Assembly (NCBI GenBank): GCA_964016985.1
Contig: OZ024825.1
Coordinates: 5,450,056-5,514,055 of the forward strand
Length of the DNA: 64,000 nucleotides
From: Anodontia alba
Lineage: Eukaryota > Mollusca > Bivalvia > Lucinida > Lucinidae
Reading direction: 5' to 3'
The first letter of the stretch is position 1, and the number at the start of each line of letters is the position of its first letter. This document shows, in pieces, positions 40,600-52,239 of this stretch. A program made the position numbers and the translations under genes. The notes under the pieces were generated by a model. The model searched no databases. It was not told where the DNA came from and worked only from the letters and a program-made list of their open reading frames with translations.

Positions 40600-41066
40600 T
40601 GCTGGGTAAAAAATTCAGCAGATGACATGTTGAAATATTTTTAATTTTCCTAGATTTCATTTACATTCCATGCAAATTGTCTCAAATGTAAAGTGGCAAC
40701 ATCACCAAAACACGCCTATATAAGTTTGACCCCTTTAAACCCCACTTTTATATAGTAAAACTGGGGATTACAGGAGTATACATTATTTTTCTTATTTCTG
40801 CTCAAACACATAGATTGTGGGTACTCGTTAGAACCACCTCATCAAGGCAGTTCTAATGAGTACCCACAATCTATGTTTTGGGCAGAAATTTGAAGAATGT
40901 CAGAAGTTATTAATCTGAAAATTTTCATGTTTTGGTGGCAAAATTTTCAGTATATTTGAATAGGCAGGTTTTTGTAATGCAATTTGCATGAAATGTCAGC
41001 CTATTTTCTGGGAAAAAATAAGAAAAATATCATTTTTTCATCTGCTGAATTTTCCAAGAGTGATAA
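40600..41066. mobile_element. MITE-C split by MITE-N
   Basis: Left 'gcatgctgggtaaaaaattc..agcagatgaca..atgcaaattgtctc', right 'caatttgcatgaaatgtcag..cctattttctggg..catctgctgaa'. N sits near the apex of the palindrome. Confidence 0.75.
40699..40979 (+). mobile_element. MITE-N nested in C
   Basis: 'catcaccaaaacacgcctat' left, 'aggcaggtttttgtaatg' right, core 2 'tactcgttagaaccacctca' / 'ggcagttctaatgagtaccc'. Confidence 0.88.
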
Positions 41067-41086
41067 AGATTTAAGAAAAAGAGAAA

Positions 41087-41327
41087 TCAACCCTAAAAAT
41101 GCCAAGAAAATCTGTATCTGAAAATGTCGTCTATGTCGTCTGCTGAATATTCTTGCAAACTTTTTAAACCTATTTTTGCATACAGGCAAACAGTGTGGAC
41201 CCTGATCAGACTGCTCCTAGAGGAGCAGTCTGATTTGGGTCCACACTGTTTGCAAAAATGACTTTTAAAATCACAAGCAGATGACAAAGCAGACAACAAT
41301 TGTTGTGATTGGCAGTTTAAGCATTAA
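41087..41327 (+). mobile_element. MITE-D1, near-complete
   Basis: Left TCAACCCTAAAAATGCCAAG decayed; core-1 hairpin perfect around 'gctcctagaggagc'; right TTAA shared with W. Confidence 0.83.
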
Positions 41328-41575
41328 GGGGAACTGATACACTTTCAGGGGAGGTAATTTGTCCAAATTGTTTTTGTCCTTTTCTTCAAAACAGGTCAAC
41401 TCTAAGAAGGAAAACAATTTCTCCCCTTGGGAGCAAATTCTTTCCTTTTAGAGTAGACCCCTTTCCAAAAGAGGTTTGGACTGCAGGAAAGCAAAGAGGA
41501 AGTTACAAAAGTTGTCTACCTTGTAAAAAATGGCAGAATATGTACCAGGGCAATCCAGTCCTTAAATTGAATGGG
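41324..41575. mobile_element. MITE-W, copy 2
   Basis: TTAAGGGGAACTGATACACT to 'gcaatccagtccTTAA'; contains 'ccttttagagtagacccctt' and 'aagttacaaaagttgtctac', matching copy 1. Confidence 0.75.
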
Positions 41576-41597
41576 TAGATTTCTAAGGGATATCTCT

Positions 41598-41797
41598 CTG
41601 GGCCCAGTTGTTCAAAGCATCGTTAGCTTAAGAAGCAGATGACTTTTTTTTTTTTGAGAAAAAAAGGCTTGATATTTCATGTAAACTGTCTGCCCAGCAG
41701 ACAATTTACAAGAAATGCCAAGTTTTAATTTTTCTAAAAATAACTGAAAAAATTTAGATCAGCTGCTACAATTTGGCTTAACACTTTAAGGGGTTAA
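41598..41797. mobile_element. MITE-L scrap plus MITE-D2
   Basis: 'gggcccagttgttcaaagca' (L terminus) runs directly into a TTAA at 41628 and a left-trimmed D2: core 3 'aaggcttgatatttcatgta' / 'aagaaatgccaagttttaat', right end 'cactttaaggggTTAA'. Confidence 0.65.
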
Positions 41798-42137
41798 ATG
41801 TGGTCTGCCAAATCAACTGCATGCTAGTCTAGGCCCACTTTCATATTAACTCTGCAGGCTAACCAATGATTTTTATTACATTTTGGTGGAGTATTCTCTT
41901 TGCATGTAGGTACAAATGTAGTTGTGGTTTGATTCCTGGACACTGAAAAAAAAAAAAGATGCTGTTGGCTAGCTTTTGCTTTTGCTCAGTATTAAGAAAG
42001 GAGCAATAAAAAACTGATTATCCGGGTATTTGTACAGAGAACCCTTGTTACAGCGACAGCATTTGTTCCCGAAGATACATCCATCAAACTGAATTTGCTG
42101 TTGTAAGGAATCCCTAGTTAGCAAAATGATATGTAAG
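41798..42137. other. No recognised feature
   Basis: Holds an A-run at 41945-41957; otherwise unassigned. Confidence 0.45.
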
Positions 42138-42255
42138 AAAGGTCATTGTATTCTTATTTCCTCACAGAACATAGATTTGGATACTTGTTAGAATCATCTC
42201 AGTGAAGCAATTCTAACAAATATCCCAAAGGTATGTTTCTTGAAGATTAAATACA
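42138..42255. mobile_element. J/N-type hairpin, diverged
   Basis: 'ttcttatttcctcacagaac..atagatttggatacttgtta..gaatcat' / 'gcaattctaacaaatatccc'. Confidence 0.5.
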
Positions 42256-42566
42256 ATGTTCTTGCCTAATTTCTGACAAACTGTCACCTCTTGAGCAAAG
42301 GTTTCATGCCACTCAAATTATCATTTTAACAAATTTTGTCATTGTATTGATATATACTGCAACTGGAAAGAATATTGTCATGCCTGAGGTAGGAGAAGCA
42401 CACTAAGTGAGCATTAAGCTCCTTAATGTTATATCATACAGAACTCATAGACTGCTGAAATTATGTTAAATCAAATATTTCAATCCATCTCACAGAACTG
42501 AGAGCATATCAGTATTTTAGACCTGTATTACCATCTGCTTGAATGTCTCCGAGAATTGTGCCACTA

Positions 42567-42755
42567 ACTAACTCTTAAGGCACTATCCCAGCAAAATTGT
42601 AGCAGAGAAAATAAATCTTGGTACAGAAAATAAGTCTTGGCAGAGAAAATGTGGTCATTTCATGTGAATTCAGACAATTCACATGAAATGTCCTTATTAA
42701 AAAAAAAAATCAAAATTTTGCCTGCTGCAGTCATGATTGGTGCTTTATGGATAAA
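42567..42755. mobile_element. MITE-D2, diverged ends
   Basis: 'aactcttaaggcactat..cccagcaaaattgtagc' left, 'cctgctgcagtcatgattgg..tgctttatgg' right, core 'catttcatgtgaattcagac' and complement. Confidence 0.65.
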
Positions 42756-42759
42756 CATG

Positions 42760-44040
42760 TCTATCTCTTGAAAAATTATACTGTGTATGGAACTTGTCCC
42801 AATATATCTCATTGTCCTAAGCAATGTATAGTTATGGATCTTTTTTTTTTTTTCTTTGTATGGGGATGCTGTTTTATCATCTCTCATTGTCACAAGAAAA
42901 TTTGTCTAATTGTCAGGAGAAATTTCTTTCAACTGATTTACTGTCTCCCAGCTGAGATGAGAAATGTTTTGTCTGTGAAGATAGGTGTTCCTATCTCAAC
43001 TCCAGTTCTCATGAGAAATAATCACCATATTTGGACAATGTTTGCCTTAATTATCCTAAGAAATGTATTTTACATATAGACCAAGTTTTACCATCTCCCT
43101 TATTATCCTAAAATTATATCATGTATTGACCAGATTTTACTATCTCACTAACTTGAGCAATGTATCATGTGGCTGGGCCATACTATACTCTATCTCCCTT
43201 ACCATCCTAAAATATATCCTGAACTGAACATAGTTTACTGTCTCACTAGCCTGAGAAATGTACTATGTGGCTGGGCCATACTTTACTATCTCCCTTACCA
43301 TCCTAAAATATATCCTGTACTGAACAAAGTTTACTATCTCTCTAACTTGAGAAATGTATCATGTGGCTGGGCCATACTTTACTATCTCACTTACCATCCT
43401 AAAATATATCCTGTACTGAACAAAGTTTACTGTCTCACTTACTTTAGAAATGTATCATGTGGCTGGGCCATACTTTACTATCTCACTTACCATCCTAAAA
43501 AAAGATCCTGTACTGAACAAAGTTAATGCCTCTCTAACTTAAGAAATGTATCATGTGGCTGGGCCATACTTTACTATCTCCCTTACCATCCTAAAATATA
43601 TCCTGAACTGAACATAGTTTACTGTCTCACTAGCCTGAGAAATGTACTATGTGGCTGGGCAATACTTTACTATCTCCCTTACCATCCTAAAATATATCCT
43701 GTACTGAACATAGTTTACTATCCCTCTAACTTGAGAAATGTATCATGTAGCTGGGCAATACTTTACTATCTCCCTTACCATCCTAAAAATAGATCCTGAA
43801 CTGAACAAAGTTTACTATCTCTCTAACTTGAGAAATGTATCATGTAGCTGGGCAATACTTTACTATCTCACTAACTTGAGAAATGTATCATGTGGCTGGG
43901 CCATACTTTACTATCCCCCTTACCATCCTACGAATATATCCTGTACTGAACAATTTTTACTATCTCAATAGCCTGAGAAATGTATTATGTGGCTGGACTA
44001 TACTTTACTGTCTCCTTTATTATCAAAATATATACATGTG
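42760..44040. repeat. Tandem array Y, ~97-bp units
   Basis: From 43080 about 9 good units 'tgagaaatgtatcatgtggc..tgggccatactttactatct', 'ccttaccatcctaaaatata', 'ctgaacaaagtttactatct'. Left part (42760-43080) is more diverged. A half-deleted unit lies near 43860. Open frames here are by-products. Confidence 0.92.
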
Positions 44041-44104
44041 ATGTGAGACTGAAGTATTATCATCTCTCTTATCACCCCAAGAAATGGAAAATGCTTAGGT
44101 ATCT

Positions 44105-44850
44105 CCCTTACTGTTCTATCAAAATTTAAGTTTCAAAGTGCTGGCGTGACCTTAAAAATAAAGTCAAGGTCACCAAAATCTAATAAAATGAAAATAAGGT
44201 CAAGGTTACCAAAATCTAATGAAAAATGAGGTCAAGGTCACAAAAATCTAATCACTTCTTTCCCATGTCCTAACGATGTATCTGTGCTAGTTTGTTAAAC
44301 TACTAGCCATTGGTTCAAGATATAGTGTGCACACAAGCTTTTTTCTATCAAAATTTGAGTTTCAAAGTGCCGGTGTGTTCTTGAAAATGAGATAAAGGTC
44401 ACTGAAATCTAATCACTTCTTTCCCCAATCCCTATGATGTATCTGTGCTAATTTGGTCAGATTCCATCTATTGATTCATGAGTGCACACAAGGTTCACTT
44501 TTTGAGTATTTATAATGTAGTGACCTTGAAAATAAGGTCAAGGTCACCAAAATCTAATCAATTCTTTCCCCCATCCTTAGAATGTATCTGTGCTAGTTTG
44601 GTCAAATTCCAGCCATTGGTTAAAGAGATAATGTGCACACAAACTTTTTACTGCATTAAAAAGGCTCACTTTTTGAGTACTTATAATGTAGTGACCTTGA
44701 AAATAAGGTCAAGGTCACCAAAATCTAGTCATTTCTTTCCCCAATCCTGATGATATATCTGTGCTAGTTTGGTCAAATTCCAGCCATTGGTTAAAGAGAT
44801 AGTGTGCATACAAACTTTTTACTGCATTAAGAAAATATTTTACAAAGGGC
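44105..44850. repeat. Tandem array Z, ~190-230-bp units
   Basis: Four units with 'gtagtgaccttgaaaataag..gtcaaggtcaccaaaatcta', 'tgtgctagtttggtcaaatt', 'tagtgtgcacacaaacttt'. Each carries one or two TCAAGGTCA-type motifs. Confidence 0.88.
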
Positions 44851-45061
44851 AATAAATCCAACAGAATTGGCCCCTTGCCCTTACTTTCTCTTATGTAGGT
44901 ACACCTTATTGATATCAAAGTGTCTGCAGAAATTGATGAATATCCATCACTGCGTTTTCAAGATATTAGGAAAAAACAGCATCGCAGACGGACACAAAGA
45001 CGGATGGACGGACGTGAAAACAGTATACAACCCCCACAAACAAAGTTTGCAGGGGGTATAA
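44851..45061. repeat. Tail of array Z / dispersed repeat end
   Basis: 'gggcaataaatccaacagaa', 'atcactgcgttttcaagata', then 'gcagacggacacaaagacgg..atggacggacg' and 'cccccacaaacaaagtttgc..agggggta', a terminal palindrome typical of these repeats. Confidence 0.65.
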
Positions 45062-45207
45062 TTAAGATGCCTCTCCCATTTCTAATTTTCAGTCAGTTAG
45101 ATTACTTGATCCAGATTGTTGATATAAATTCACATAAGCCAACTGATCTGGATCTACACTGTTTGCAAAGTCAGGGGTATATCCAGGTTCAGCAGGACTA
45201 GGGTTAA
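45062..45207 (+). mobile_element. MITE-A, both left terminus and one arm lost
   Basis: Begins 'ttaagatgcctctcccattt', one inner arm missing, ends TTCAGCAGGACTAGGG-TTAA (shared with the next element). Confidence 0.78.
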
Positions 45208-45423
45208 GCCTAGTGTCCCATAAAGGGGACATTGGCAAACAGTGTAGACCCAGATCAGACACTGCAGAACATAGCATCTGATCTGGGTCTACACTGTTTG
45301 CATTAAATACAGGAATTGCTACAAAAATATGCTTATAATAAAAATTAACTAGACATCTTTCTATTGGAAATGGACCAGTCCAAAGAGTTAAGGTTGAGAA
45401 TCCACTCAACGTAAATGGGTTAA
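45204..45423 (+). mobile_element. B/X-like hairpin element
   Basis: TTAA both ends; core 1 almost perfect (gcaaacagtgtagacccaga..cagacactgcagaacatagc..). Flanks differ from B ('acatctttctattggaaatg'). Confidence 0.65.
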
Positions 45424-45984
45424 GGGTTAACATAGTATAATCTCTATGACTATCCTGAGAAATGTCTCACATGTACAGACCCCATCCAACTGTAAAACAG
45501 GATCACTCTACATTGTTCTAGTTTCTTAATTTTGCTCCAGAATTCAGATTTACAAACCCTCACAATCATGGTCAGTTAGATAGGCATTCAAACTATCCCA
45601 TAAATACAATTAGACAGGCATTCAAACTGTCCTATATTCAAAATATCTCAACCAATCTAACCTAGAAAAAAATATTTCTATTCATTTTAACTTAATCTCT
45701 TGAATAAGTTCGGTGGCTGTGAGGTGTGGAATGGTTTGAAAAGTAAGCTTTCAGTTTGTATACAAAAATATCTTAACCTTTTTTGTTCAGAGCAAGACCC
45801 CTTCCCTATGTCCCTCTCACAGGGACACTGAAATGTCATAGGCTTAAAATTTTTATGACAAATTTTGTGCCTGGATTATAATTTGAATTCTTACTAACCT
45901 TTTTTAATTATACTTGGTGAGTCCAAATTTCAATTACATCCATTCAGCCACTCAGGAGACATACATCTTTAAAACTTTATCATA
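45424..45984. other. Mostly unassigned
   Basis: Near 45440-45480 'gactatcctgagaaatgtct' is a scrap of array Y. Two copies of 'agacaggcattcaaactgtc'-like sequence near 45575-45635. Nothing else. Confidence 0.45.
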
Positions 45985-48345
45985 AAATTTTATTTAAATA
46001 TGAAAGCTCTAAATCTGTGACCTTGACCTCAAGCTCACTTAGTGAGGAGGGCCTCATACTGAGTGAAACTCTGGATCAGTATTACACTACAATCAATCCA
46101 AATATCATCTGAACCCATAATGGCATACAGAGATATAGATCTTTAGAAACTTACACATTAAGTTCTAAATCAGTGACCTTTACCTTAAGGTCACTGAGGG
46201 GATGGCACTTTCAGACAAAACTAGACAAAGTGCCCAGTGGGGCACATATACCCCCGAAGAGCGCTACCGCCAGTTTTTAACGAGCACAAAATATGTAGCT
46301 TTGACTCTGGAGATGGTAGGATGGATGAATTCCATGCTGATAGCTATATCCCCTAAACCTCTCTATAGGAGGATAATAAAATTCAACAAAAGGTCTTGAT
46401 GGTATAGCTATATAAACTTAGATGCAATTTTTTTTTACTTTTATATGAAATTTCTAAGTCTGTGACCTTGACCTGAAGGTCATACCCTATATCTACCAAC
46501 ATGTCAAATATAAATGAAATTCCTCAAAGGTTCTTGATGGTATAGCTATATAAACTTAAACACAAAAAACTTTGACTTTTTTATGAAAATTCTAAGTCTA
46601 TGACCTTGACCCCAAGGTCACCCCTGGGGTGGGGATGGTGCTAATAAAAACTTTAGACCTAAATCTACCATCATGCCAAATATGAATGAATTCCATCAAA
46701 AGGTCTTCAAAATATGTACAAAGTATGAACAAATAATGTTTCAAAGGACGGACGGACAGACAAAAAGATTTCTTTCTGATAGCTATATCCGTTCAACCTT
46801 TCAGTTAAGGGATAATGAAATTTAATAAAAGATCTTGATGATCTGGCTATATAAACTTAAACGCAAAATTTTTTACTTTTATATGAAAATTCTAAGTTCA
46901 TGACCTTGAACTCGGTCACACCCGGGCAGGGGATCATGCGGAGTAAGACGCTAGGCCGATATCTACCAACATGTAAAATATAAATGAAATTCCTCAAGGT
47001 CTTGATGATACAGCTATATAAACTTAAACACAAAAAACTTTGACTTTTTTATGAAAATTCTAAGTCTGTGACCTTGACCCTAAGGTCACCCCCAGGGAGG
47101 GGATGGTGCTGATAAAAACCTAAGACCTATATATACCATCATGCCAAATATGAATGAAAACCATCAAAGGGTCTTCAAAATATGAGTTCTTATAACATTT
47201 AACGCAAAAACTTTGACCCTAAGACAAAAAAAAAAGTATGAACGAATAATACTTCAACGGACTGACGGACAGACGAACAGATTCCTTGCTGATAGCTATA
47301 TCAGCTCAACCTTTCAGTTAGGGGATAATGAAATTTAATAAAAGGTCTTGATGATATGGCAATATAAACTTAAACGCAAATATTTTTACTTTTATATGAA
47401 AATTCTAAGTTCGTGACCTTGACCTCGGTCACATCCAGGGTGGGGATCATGCGGAGTAAGATGCTAGGCCGACATCTACCAACATGTCAAATATAAATGA
47501 AATTCCTGAAGGGTCTTGATGATATAGCTATATAAACTTAAACACAAAAAACTTCGACTTTTTTTACTAAAATTCTAAGTCCGTGACCTTGTTCCCAAGG
47601 TCACCCCCGGGGTGGGAATGGTGCTGATAAAAACTTTAGACCTATATCTACCAACATACCATATATGAATGAAATCCATCAAAGGGTCTTCAAAATATGA
47701 GGTCTTATAAACTTTAACACAAAAACTTTGACCCTGTGACTTTTTTACAAAAATTCAAAGTCCGTGACCTTGTTCCCAAGGTCACCCCGGGGTAGGGATG
47801 GTGCTGATAAAAACTTTAGACCTATATCTACCATCATGCCATATATGAACAAAATCCATCAAAGGGTCTTCAAAATATGAGGTCTTATAAACTTTAACGC
47901 AAAAACTTTGACCCTGTGACGGAAAGACGAACGAACGAACGAACGAACGAATGTACGAAGGAACGAACGTACGTACAAACGAACGAACGGACGAACGGAA
48001 AAGCGAAAACTATATACCCCCACATACTTCGTATGTCGGGGGTATAAAAACTTTAAACCAGTATCTAAGACCACTCCAAGTATCAGCTAAATTTTCCATG
48101 CATTCAAGAGATAAAACTGTCTCTGACCCAGTCCAAGTACCAACAAAATCAATTTAAACATTATGGAGATTTTGAAGTGTAAAATAAAAATTCTAAGTCT
48201 GTGACCTTGACCTCAAAGTTACAGGCAGGGACATGGATGGAATATCTACCAATAGGCCAATAATGATCTAAATCCCACAAATGGTTCCTTAAAAACTATA
48301 GAATAAAACCTTAAAATTTATGGTTACCAATGCTAATCTCAATGC
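45985..48345. repeat. Array AA, ~515-bp units with 'gaccttgacc'
   Basis: Units recur at ~515 bp ('ggggatcatgcggagtaaga' near 46930 and 47440). Each holds 'ttctaagtc.gtgaccttga', 'gatggtgctgataaaaactt', 'caaagggtcttcaaaatatg'. A ~180-bp sub-duplication is present at 47585-47945. Several 'gacggac' runs and a terminal simple repeat. Confidence 0.82.
47925..48046. repeat. (GAAC)n run and terminal palindrome
   Basis: acgaacgaacgaacg and variants to about 48003, then 'acccccacatacttcgtatg..tcgggggta', an imperfect palindrome ending the unit. Confidence 0.85.
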
Positions 48346-48739
48346 GAACCCCAAAAGCCAGATTAGTGCAAAAGCTCTTCTAGTACAGACAAGCTAAAAA
48401 GTATGGATGACCTTTATTTGTCCATCAAAACATTATCTGGAATTGTATTAGGACTGAAACAGGTAAATTCAGGATTGAAATAAACTTGTCTTGGACGGAA
48501 ATAATCATGTTTCCATGGAGAAATACACACACTGATCTGAAAACTGCATACTTACAGTCCCAAATCTTTTCTGTTTTTTTTTTTTTAAATCTCAAGGACA
48601 GGAACACTAACTGACCATGGCTTTAGTTTGCATCATTAACAATTCAACAGAGCTTCAAGCAGTGGAAGAATCCACAAAAAATACTGACAAAAACTTGTCC
48701 TGCTTAACAGCATAAATGCCATGCAACTGAAGAAAACAA
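48346..48739. other. Mostly unassigned
   Basis: Starts with 'aagctcttctagtacagaca..agct', an end motif of array AC-type repeats; nothing else recognised. Confidence 0.45.
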
Positions 48740-48890
48740 CACTTATATGAACAGGGACAACTCAGATCAGCCTGCACATCCAAGCAGTCTGATCAGGGAC
48801 TTCTCTCTTTGCTGGTACATTCTGCAGCACTTTTATCTGTGAGAAACTGCAGACTGATCTGGGCCTTCACAGCATGCATATGCCTTAACC
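48740..48890. mobile_element. MITE-M, partial
   Basis: 'actcagatcagcctgcacat' / 'gcagactgatctgggccttc' arms around 'gcagcacttttatctg'. Confidence 0.55.
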
Positions 48891-48894
48891 CATG

Positions 48895-49113
48895 TTAGTC
48901 TGGAAACCCTCAAAAAGGTGTTTGGCAAACAGCACACACCCAGATCAGAGGCCACATTCTGCAGCATCTGATCAGGGTTTCCACTGTTTGCAAATAGTTT
49001 AGTCATTTTTCTCCAGGAATATCTAAATCAAACGGCCTGACATACCTAAAACTGAAATGCAACTCATCCAATATATAGTGTGGGGAGAGTTTATTCATTC
49101 TAAAATGGATTAA
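48895..49113 (+). mobile_element. MITE-B, complete
   Basis: TTAACCCATGTTAGTCTGGA ... AATGGATTAA; core-1 arms diverged on the left (gcaaacagcacacacccaga). Confidence 0.83.
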
Positions 49114-49269
49114 CAGTCCTTGTCTTCAGATCCACACCAAAGTTTTATAAGGGAAACAGTGGATATTGGCTACCATTTGCTGGGTCCCAAGGAGGAGGCT
49201 GAGTCAAGATGAAAGTAAAAAAAAGAAAGAACATCTGAAGTCATAAAACATTTATTGAGCACCATAAGC

Positions 49270-49560
49270 AAATTCTCAAAATGCTAAACAGTACTTCACT
49301 AAAATAGACAGAGAAAATCTCCAAACAGTACTTCACTAACACACACACAGAAAATCTCTAAACAGTACTTCAATATCAAGCACAGAAACTTGCTAAACAG
49401 TACTTCATTAACACACAGAGAAAATCTCTTAACAGTTCTTCACTAACATGCACAGAAGTCACTAAACAGTACTTCACTAATACATTCAGAAACTCACTAA
49501 AGAGTACTTCATTAACACACACACATACAGAAACTGTCTTAACAGTTCTTCAAAAACAAA
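49270..49560. repeat. ~40-bp minisatellite
   Basis: About seven degenerate units 'ctaaacagtacttcactaac..acacacacagaaaatct', with CA-rich variation. Confidence 0.88.
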
Positions 49561-49607
49561 CAGAAACACACCTTTATATCAGCATTTACAGTGTAAGTCA
49601 TAAAAGA

Positions 49608-49791
49608 AGCAGTCAGCATTCTATAATTTTCCTTTTTCTAAGAAAATAAAGTTAAACATTTCATGCGAATTGCCTTCCTTGCCTGGCATGAACTTTACAT
49701 GATATGTCATGCTTTATTTACTCTGAAAAATAAGAAAAAACAGCAACATATTATAGAAAGTGGTCTGCTACAATTTTGAATCATGCTTTAA
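49608..49791. mobile_element. MITE-D2-like, left end lost
   Basis: 'aagaaaataaagttaaacat..ttcatgcgaattgcc' / 'catgatatgtcatgctttat' arms; right end 'tgaatcatgctTTAA' joined to the next element. Confidence 0.6.
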
Positions 49792-49986
49792 CCCTTAAAG
49801 CGCCGAGAAAACCTGCATCTGAAAATGTCGTCTTTTTATGTCCTCTGCTGAATATTCTTGCAAACTTTTCAAACCTATTTTTTGCATACCAGCAAACAGC
49901 GTGGACCCAGATCAGACTCCTTTTTAAAATTACAAGCAGATGACAAAGCAGATGACAATTGTTGTGATTGGCAGTTTAAGGGTTAA
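49788..49986 (+). mobile_element. MITE-D1 with arm deletion
   Basis: TTAACCCTTAAAGCGCCGAG ... 'ggcagtttaagggTTAA'. The right core-1 arm is deleted, so no hairpin can form. Confidence 0.85.
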
Positions 49987-50164
49987 CAGTTATACTTCTT
50001 GTTCCACAGAGGGCAAGTACCAGTTATCAGCTATGTCTGATTCCTGGAAATTAAATAATGAGAAGTCCATGTTTTATATGCCTAGAATCTTTACCTGACT
50101 AGGCTGTCATCAATACTGAACATAAATATGTCAATAATCTCTTTCACTATATCATAATGCCATT

Positions 50165-50870
50165 ATATAACAAGAGATTTGGTGGGACAGCATAGCTATT
50201 CTGACTCACACTTTGCCAATAACATGGAAAATACTGAAGTGCAAAACCAGTTGAAATTGCTAACCCATGAAATTTAGGTACCAGTGACTCTGTATCAAAA
50301 TATTTGAAGTTCATCCATTAATAAGTCTTCCAGATATAAGGCAATATCACTGGACCATGAACTATAGGTCACAGTGACCTACATTTAGTTTGAGGTCAAA
50401 GGTTGTGTCCCACTGACTCATTATCTAAAAGTTTGATGGTGATCCATCTGGCAGTCTTCAAAATATAAGGCAAAATCACTGAACAATTAAATATAGGTCA
50501 CACTGACCAACATTCAATATGAGGTCAAAGACTGTATCCAAACAACTTGTAATCATAAGTTTGATGCTCCTCCATCTAATAGTCTTCAAAATATAAAGCA
50601 AAATCAATGGACCATAAAATATAGGTCACACTGACCCACATTTATTTTGAGGCCAAAGGTTGTGTCCCACTGACTCATGTTAAAAAGTGTGATGCTCATC
50701 TATCACATAGTCTTCAAAATATAAGGCAAAATCACTGGATCATATAATAGTGGTCAGTTACTTACATTTATTTTGAGGTCAAATGTAGAGTCCCAGTGAC
50801 TTGTAGTGATTAAAACTAATGATGCTCATTCATCAAATAGTCTTCAACTAGTGACCTACATTAAGGACAA
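50165..50870. repeat. Array AB, ~120-bp units
   Basis: About five units 'ggcaaaatcactggaccata..aaatataggtcacactgacc..tacattt', 'tgaggtcaaaggttgtgtcc', 'gatgctcatccatc.aatag'. Rich in AGGTCA / TGACC half-sites. Confidence 0.85.
50366..50380. promoter_or_regulatory. Perfect AGGTCAnnnTGACCT palindrome
   Basis: AGGTCACAGTGACCT within the first AB unit equals the consensus oestrogen response element. Sequence match is exact; function is unknown and it sits in a repeat. Confidence 0.4.
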
Positions 50871-50939
50871 GTATCCTAAGGTTAGAGGCCATAGAATGAA
50901 AAAAGAAAAATCTCCATGGTACCTATGGTCCACATATAA

Positions 50940-52035
50940 GTGCTTTCTTACAAGGGGTGATTGAGATATGAACTTTTGAAAAACCTGAATGTAAAACTTT
51001 TCCACAGTGTGACCGGAATGCAAAAGCAAACGCAGGCACAGGCAACCAAGGTGACTACAATAGCCTCAGAGACAATAGCTCTATTTGTACTTTGTACAGG
51101 CAAGCAAAAAATATTAAACCAATATCTTAAGTCAGACAAAGTATCAACTAGATTCAATTTAAGCTTCAGGAGATAGGAAATTCTAAAAACATTGACCCAA
51201 AAAAACTTTAATGTAAACTTTTTCTGCAGTGTGACCAGAATGGGAATGCAAATGCAGACACAGGCGACCAACTGACTACACTAGCTCTACTTGTACTCTG
51301 TACAGGCGAGCAAAAAATATTAAACCAATATCTAAAATCAGGCAAAGTATCAACTAGATTCAATTTAAGCTTCGAGATAAAAAATTCTAAAAACATTAAC
51401 CAAAAAAAAACAAAAAACTTTAATGTAAAATTTCAAAGTCCATAACTTTGACCTCAATGCTAGTGAGGGGGTGGGGATGGTGTAGCATAAATTTTTAGAA
51501 TAGTATCTAATATAAGGCAAAGTATCAACTAGATTCAGTTGAACCTTTACAATATATACTTCTAAAAACTTTAATAAAAAATTTAAACAAAAATTTAAAG
51601 TCCATGATCTTGACCTCATGGCCAATGATGTGAGTTGTGATGGTATAGCATCAAATTTCAGACAATTATCTAACATCAGGCCAAGTATAAAGTAGTTCCA
51701 TACAGAAGTTCAGGAGATATAGCCTAACAACTTTAACCTTTAACTTAAATGTAAAATTTCAAAGTCCATGACCTTGACCTCAAGGTCACCCAGTAGGGTC
51801 AGCATGGTACAGCATAAAACTTCAGACCAGTATCTAACAGCAGGCCAAGTATCAACTAGATACACCAAGAGAATCAGGAGATAAAAGCTTGTAAAAAAAT
51901 TAACCAAAAACTTAAACCTAAATGTTTGACGGCAACGCTAATGCAGATGGGGATGCAGATGCTAACGCCACCGCTGATGCCATGGTGACTGCTATAGCTC
52001 TCCTAGCACATCATACAGGCAAGTTTAAAATCATA
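50940..52035. repeat. Array AC, ~235-bp units, diverged
   Basis: First two units are close ('cagtgtgacc.gaatg', 'ctacttgtactctgtacagg', 'aaagtatcaactagattcaa'); later ones are looser and carry 'gtccatgaccttgacctcaa'. Ends 'gctatagctctcctagcaca..tcatacagg'. Confidence 0.8.
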
Positions 52036-52213
52036 TTAACCTCTACCATACTCTGAGTTAATTCAGCAGATGGCAAAGTGAGTACATTTTTTCTTATTTT
52101 TTCCTGGAAAATATGCTTTGAAATTTCATGCTAATTTTCTCCTCAGGCTATTTTCTGGAAAAAATATGAAAAAAAAAGAAAGAAATCAATATGTTGTCTG
52201 CTGTTTTACTTAA
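52036..52213. mobile_element. MITE-C, complete
   Basis: TTAACCTCTACCATACTCTG to 'gtctgctgttttactTAA'; one arm of core 3 mostly deleted. Confidence 0.72.
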
Positions 52214-52239
52214 TGACACTTGTTTAAAGTGTTTAAAGG

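Noticed and set aside
43167..43971. Open frames of 119 and 77 residues with repeated 'GWAILYY' motifs
   Set aside because: By-product of the ~97-bp tandem array; stops and frame changes follow unit-length changes.
45089..45433. 114-residue open frame on the minus strand
   Set aside because: Made of MITE-A and B/X-like sequence.
50940..51176. Possible exons in the AC array (71-107-residue frames)
   Set aside because: The same frames recur in each repeat unit and carry no known domain.
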